A DNA stretch of 64,000 nt. Source: JANSWY01 sp965243755. GTDB lineage: Bacteria; Bacteroidota; Bacteroidia; Cytophagales; Cyclobacteriaceae. The DNA is taken from positions 372,001-436,000 of the forward strand of contig CBDEVW010000006.1 of NCBI GenBank assembly GCA_965243755.1, written 5' to 3'. The position numbers were made by a program, and so were the translations under genes. The notes under the pieces were generated by a model. It was not told where the DNA came from and made no database searches. It saw only the letters and a list, made by a program, of their open reading frames with translations. Below, in pieces: positions 61,450-64,000 of the stretch. How positions within the stretch are numbered: position 1 is the first letter of the stretch; the number at the start of each line of letters is the position of its first letter.

Positions 61450-63141
61450 TTGAATATGAATAGAATACTAACATTAACCCTGACAGTGCTATTTTTTGCC
61501 TGTCAAACTGAAAACAAAGAAAACCAGGAAACCTCCAGCTCTTTTGCTAAAAGCCATGAGGAAATTAAGGAATACCTTAAGCAATATGAACCTTATGAAA
61601 TGACGTTTGACGCAAGAGCATACAACGAAACAGACCGATTGATCCTACAAAAGCTGGTGAAGGCTGCATATTACATGGATACAGCCTATTGGATGCAGAC
61701 CTCCATTGAGGGGCTGGCAATGATCGATAGCCTTTCGGGAATTGATGATCCATATGCTAAAGATCTTTTAACACTGGTTCAGAGAAACGGAGGCCCATTT
61801 GAGTTACTCAATGAGTATGAGCCCTTCCTGGGGAACAAAGAATATTATGGTGGTGAAGAGATTTATCCATGGGGATTAACTACAGAGGAATTTGATGCAT
61901 ACCTGGCAACTTTAAGTGAAGAAGAGAAGGAAGAATTCATGTATCCGTACACAGTTATCAGAAAAGATGGACAGGGGGGTTACAAAGCAATCAGATACTA
62001 CGAAGAGTATAAGAAATATATTGACCCAATTGTAACATTACTCAATGAAGCGGCTGACCTTTCTGATAATGAATCGTTTGCAAACTTCCTGCGACTGAAA
62101 GCAGAAGCACTAACAACAGACAACTATTATGATGCTGACGTGGCATGGATCGACATGAAAGACAGCAAGTTTGATATCGTATTTGGTCCTTTTGAACAAT
62201 ACTCAGATCACATAAAGGGAGTGAAAGCAAAATATGAGGCTTACATTGAGATCATCGATCAGGAAGCAAGTGCAGATCTGGAGAAATACACTGGTTACCT
62301 CAAGGAAATGGAGGAAAACCTGCCAATACCCGATGAATACAAATCTGTGGTAGAAGGACTAACGGCCAATTTTACAGTAGTTCGTGATATCATTAGAATG
62401 GGGGAGGCCCGAATTGGTTACCAGGCAGTAGCTACAAATCTACCAAACGACCCTAAGGTTCATCAGACGAAGGGAACCAAAAAGACATTCTGGAAGAACA
62501 TGTTTGAAGCCAGGTTCAATGCAATTATTAAGCCTGTTAGTCACAAGCTGATTGATGAATCACAATTGCAATATTTGTCAGATGACGGCTTTTTTAAGTT
62601 TGTGCTGATGCACGAGATCTGTCATGCCATTGGCCCGAGAGAGGTGAAGACCGGACCTAATAAAGGAAAAGCAGTGAATGCATCTATTGGTCCAAATTAC
62701 AGTCCGCTTGAAGAAGCAAAAGCAGATATTACGGGGCTGTATTCTTTGGCCTATCTTATGGATAAGGGTGTTGAAGACCGAAGCAGGGACAAAGAATTCT
62801 ACGTTTCTTTCCTCGGAAGTTTATTCAGATCCATCAGGTTTGGACTGGACGAGGCTCATGGAAAGGCTGCTGCGATATCATTAAATTACCTGTTGGAAAA
62901 TGGAGGAATACTGTATAACGAAGAAACCAAAAAGTGGTCGGTGGACTTTGAGAACTTTGAAGAGGGAGTGAAAAAACTGGCCGCAGAAATGCTGATTCTT
63001 GAAGGTGATGGTGATAACGTTAAAGTACAGGCATTCTTCGATCGATGGACAAGAGAAACACCGATGTTAAAAGAAGCCATTGAGAACACCAGCGATATTG
63101 CCATTGATGTGTTACCTGTAAGAGAAATTATTTGGGAGTAG
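61450..63141 (+). CDS. M49-like zinc metallopeptidase lipoprotein
   Basis: A 563-residue lipoprotein (signal NRILTLTLTVLFFAC, lipobox LFFAC) with the zinc motif HEICH at 388-392 and the second site EEAKAD at 421-426. The motif pair HExxH plus EExxAD is that of the dipeptidyl peptidase III (M49) family, in its pentapeptide variant. The N-terminal half is helical (YLKQYEPYEMTFDARAYN, LDEAHGKAAAISLNYLLENG later). M49 enzymes remove N-terminal dipeptides. A membrane-anchored version would act in the periplasm or on the surface. The gene is monocistronic, with a possible terminator downstream. Confidence 0.8.
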   Translation: MNMNRILTLTLTVLFFACQTENKENQETSSSFAKSHEEIKEYLKQYEPYEMTFDARAYNETDRLILQKLVKAAYYMDTAYWMQTSIEGLAMIDSLSGIDDPYAKDLLTLVQRNGGPFELLNEYEPFLGNKEYYGGEEIYPWGLTTEEFDAYLATLSEEEKEEFMYPYTVIRKDGQGGYKAIRYYEEYKKYIDPIVTLLNEAADLSDNESFANFLRLKAEALTTDNYYDADVAWIDMKDSKFDIVFGPFEQYSDHIKGVKAKYEAYIEIIDQEASADLEKYTGYLKEMEENLPIPDEYKSVVEGLTANFTVVRDIIRMGEARIGYQAVATNLPNDPKVHQTKGTKKTFWKNMFEARFNAIIKPVSHKLIDESQLQYLSDDGFFKFVLMHEICHAIGPREVKTGPNKGKAVNASIGPNYSPLEEAKADITGLYSLAYLMDKGVEDRSRDKEFYVSFLGSLFRSIRFGLDEAHGKAAAISLNYLLENGGILYNEETKKWSVDFENFEEGVKKLAAEMLILEGDGDNVKVQAFFDRWTRETPMLKEAIENTSDIAIDVLPVREIIWE

Positions 63142-63168
63142 CGTTAATGATTTTAAACAGAAATGAAA

Positions 63169-63197
63169 AGAGAGTGTCCTGCGATGACACTCTCTCT
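63169..63197 (+). terminator. Possible terminator after the M49-like gene
   Basis: AGAGAGTGTC (63169-63178) pairs with GACACTCTCT (63186-63195) around a seven-base loop. The T-run is weak (CTCTATAG), so its efficiency is doubtful. The same core GTGTC/GACAC occurs in two other terminators of this window. Confidence 0.55.
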
Positions 63198-63224
63198 ATA
63201 GTTGATGCCTTCACATAGCTGTAA

Positions 63225-64000
63225 TTAGTTAAGCTCAAACCTATCCAACATCATTACCTTGTCCCATGCGGCAACAAAATCCTTGAGGAACCTTTCCTGC
63301 CCATCGGATGCACCATAGACTTCAGCCAGTGCCCGCAATTCGGAATTGGAACCAAATATCAAATCTACCCGGGTGCCTGTCCATTTTAGTTCACCTGTTT
63401 TTCGGTCCTTTCCCTCAAAGATCTCTTCAGCTTCTGAAGTTGCTTTCCAGGTAGTCCCAAGGTCAAGGAGATTGACAAAGTAATCATTGGTCAATGCCCC
63501 AGGAGTCTTAGTAAATACACCGTGTGCTGAGCCATCGAAGTTTGTGCTCATCACTCTCATTCCACCAAGCAACACAGTCATTTCTGGTGCTGTAAGTGTC
63601 ATCAGCTGGGCCTTATCAATAAGCAATTCTTCTGATTTTACGTCATACTTTCCGCAATTGTAGTTTCTGAACCCATCAGCTATGGGTTCCAGTACGGCAA
63701 ATGCTTCCACATCTGTTTGTTCGGCTGAAGCGTCTGTTCTGCCAGGAGTGAAGGGGACCGAAATATCGTGCCCTGCATTTTTAGCAGCCTTTTCCACACC
63801 GGCACATCCTGCCAATACAATGAGGTCAGCAAGGGAAACTGGTTTGCTGAATCCTTTTTGAATTCCCTCCAACGTATCAAGCACCCTGGCTAGCTGGTCT
63901 GGATTATTTACTTTCCAGTTCTTTTGAGGAGCCAGTCTTATTCTGGCGCCATTAGCTCCACCACGCTTGTCCGATCCACGAAATGTAGATGCTGATGCCC
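63225..64000 (-). CDS. katG: Catalase-peroxidase, 3' part only
   Basis: The frame is open to the right edge of the window, so the 5' part of the gene lies beyond it; a GTG inside the frame is not the true start. The 257 visible residues match the C-terminal half of KatG, with NGARIRLAPQKNWKVN, GFSKPVSLADLIVLAGCAGVE, VPFTPGRTDASAEQTDVEAF, GVFTKTPGALTNDYFVNLLD and RVDLIFGSNSELRALAEVY. This half lacks the heme-binding residues, which sit in the N-terminal half, and supports the active fold. KatG is a heme enzyme with catalase and peroxidase activity in oxidative stress defence. Confidence 0.92.
   Translation of the reverse strand, partial: ASASTFRGSDKRGGANGARIRLAPQKNWKVNNPDQLARVLDTLEGIQKGFSKPVSLADLIVLAGCAGVEKAAKNAGHDISVPFTPGRTDASAEQTDVEAFAVLEPIADGFRNYNCGKYDVKSEELLIDKAQLMTLTAPEMTVLLGGMRVMSTNFDGSAHGVFTKTPGALTNDYFVNLLDLGTTWKATSEAEEIFEGKDRKTGELKWTGTRVDLIFGSNSELRALAEVYGASDGQERFLKDFVAAWDKVMMLDRFELN

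Overview
The window looks like chromosomal DNA of a Bacteroidota member, most likely an aerobic, probably marine Cytophagales-type bacterium (inference). Supporting signs are an AT-rich sequence, poor Shine-Dalgarno signals, several TAnnTTTG-type -7 boxes, many lipoproteins, a type IX secretion (T9SS) C-terminal sorting domain, MopE-like and MORN-type repeat proteins, DUF1573, DUF4252 and DUF4403 proteins, a Lacal_2735-type miniprotein, and a fused DAHP synthase/chorismate mutase. I see no tRNA, rRNA, IS element, prophage or CRISPR array.

Layout. 1-9.7 kb: a DUF1573 protein cut by the window edge, a secreted M1 metallopeptidase, gyrB with a tiny membrane ORF beside it, a CoA-binding protein, an FAD-dependent dehydrogenase, a MORN-repeat/beta-barrel protein and kynA. 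9.8-15.4 kb: gcdH divergent from kynA (tryptophan and glutaryl-CoA catabolism), a DUF4403 gene interrupted by one in-frame TGA, an MltA-type murein hydrolase and an M28 peptidase. 15.4-19.2 kb: a minus-strand operon encoding ECF sigma, anti-sigma-like protein, two DUF4252 proteins, and an ABC ATPase and permease. 19.4-21.3 kb: VanZ-like, DoxX-like, RidA-like and small membrane proteins. 21.4-26.4 kb: a TPR-CHAT protein between two minus-strand lipoprotein genes that share a conserved upstream region. 26.6-32.5 kb: a small membrane protein, a universal stress protein and two amidohydrolase-family genes. 32.5-44.7 kb: a MopE-repeat lipoprotein, an AraC/GyrI-like regulator, a KOW miniprotein, an oxidoreductase, a Lacal_2735 protein, a DUF6624 protein, a SulP transporter and a large T9SS-exported propeller protein. 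44.8-55.5 kb: two solitary MacB/FtsX-type permeases (one in tandem with a membrane-anchored AraC regulator), a DUF6268 protein, mtaB and the DAHP synthase/chorismate mutase gene with its leader. 55.5-64 kb: a sortilin-like propeller protein, small secreted proteins, a chloramphenicol acetyltransferase homologue, an M49-like metallopeptidase lipoprotein and the 3' part of katG.

The most striking find is regulatory. Upstream of the DAHP synthase/chorismate mutase gene (minus strand, 51432-51662) there is a 26-residue leader ORF with eight consecutive Phe/Tyr codons, followed by a strong intrinsic terminator and a possible competing pairing. This is the layout of ribosome-mediated attenuation by aromatic amino acids. 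Other points worth checking are the shared upstream module of the lipoprotein genes flanking the CHAT gene, a GGTCAAAA..CTCAA-like leader motif directly before four ABC-transport genes, tandem AAAACGACCG boxes at a LytTR-like 22-bp spacing, and the TGG-to-TGA interruption in the DUF4403 gene.
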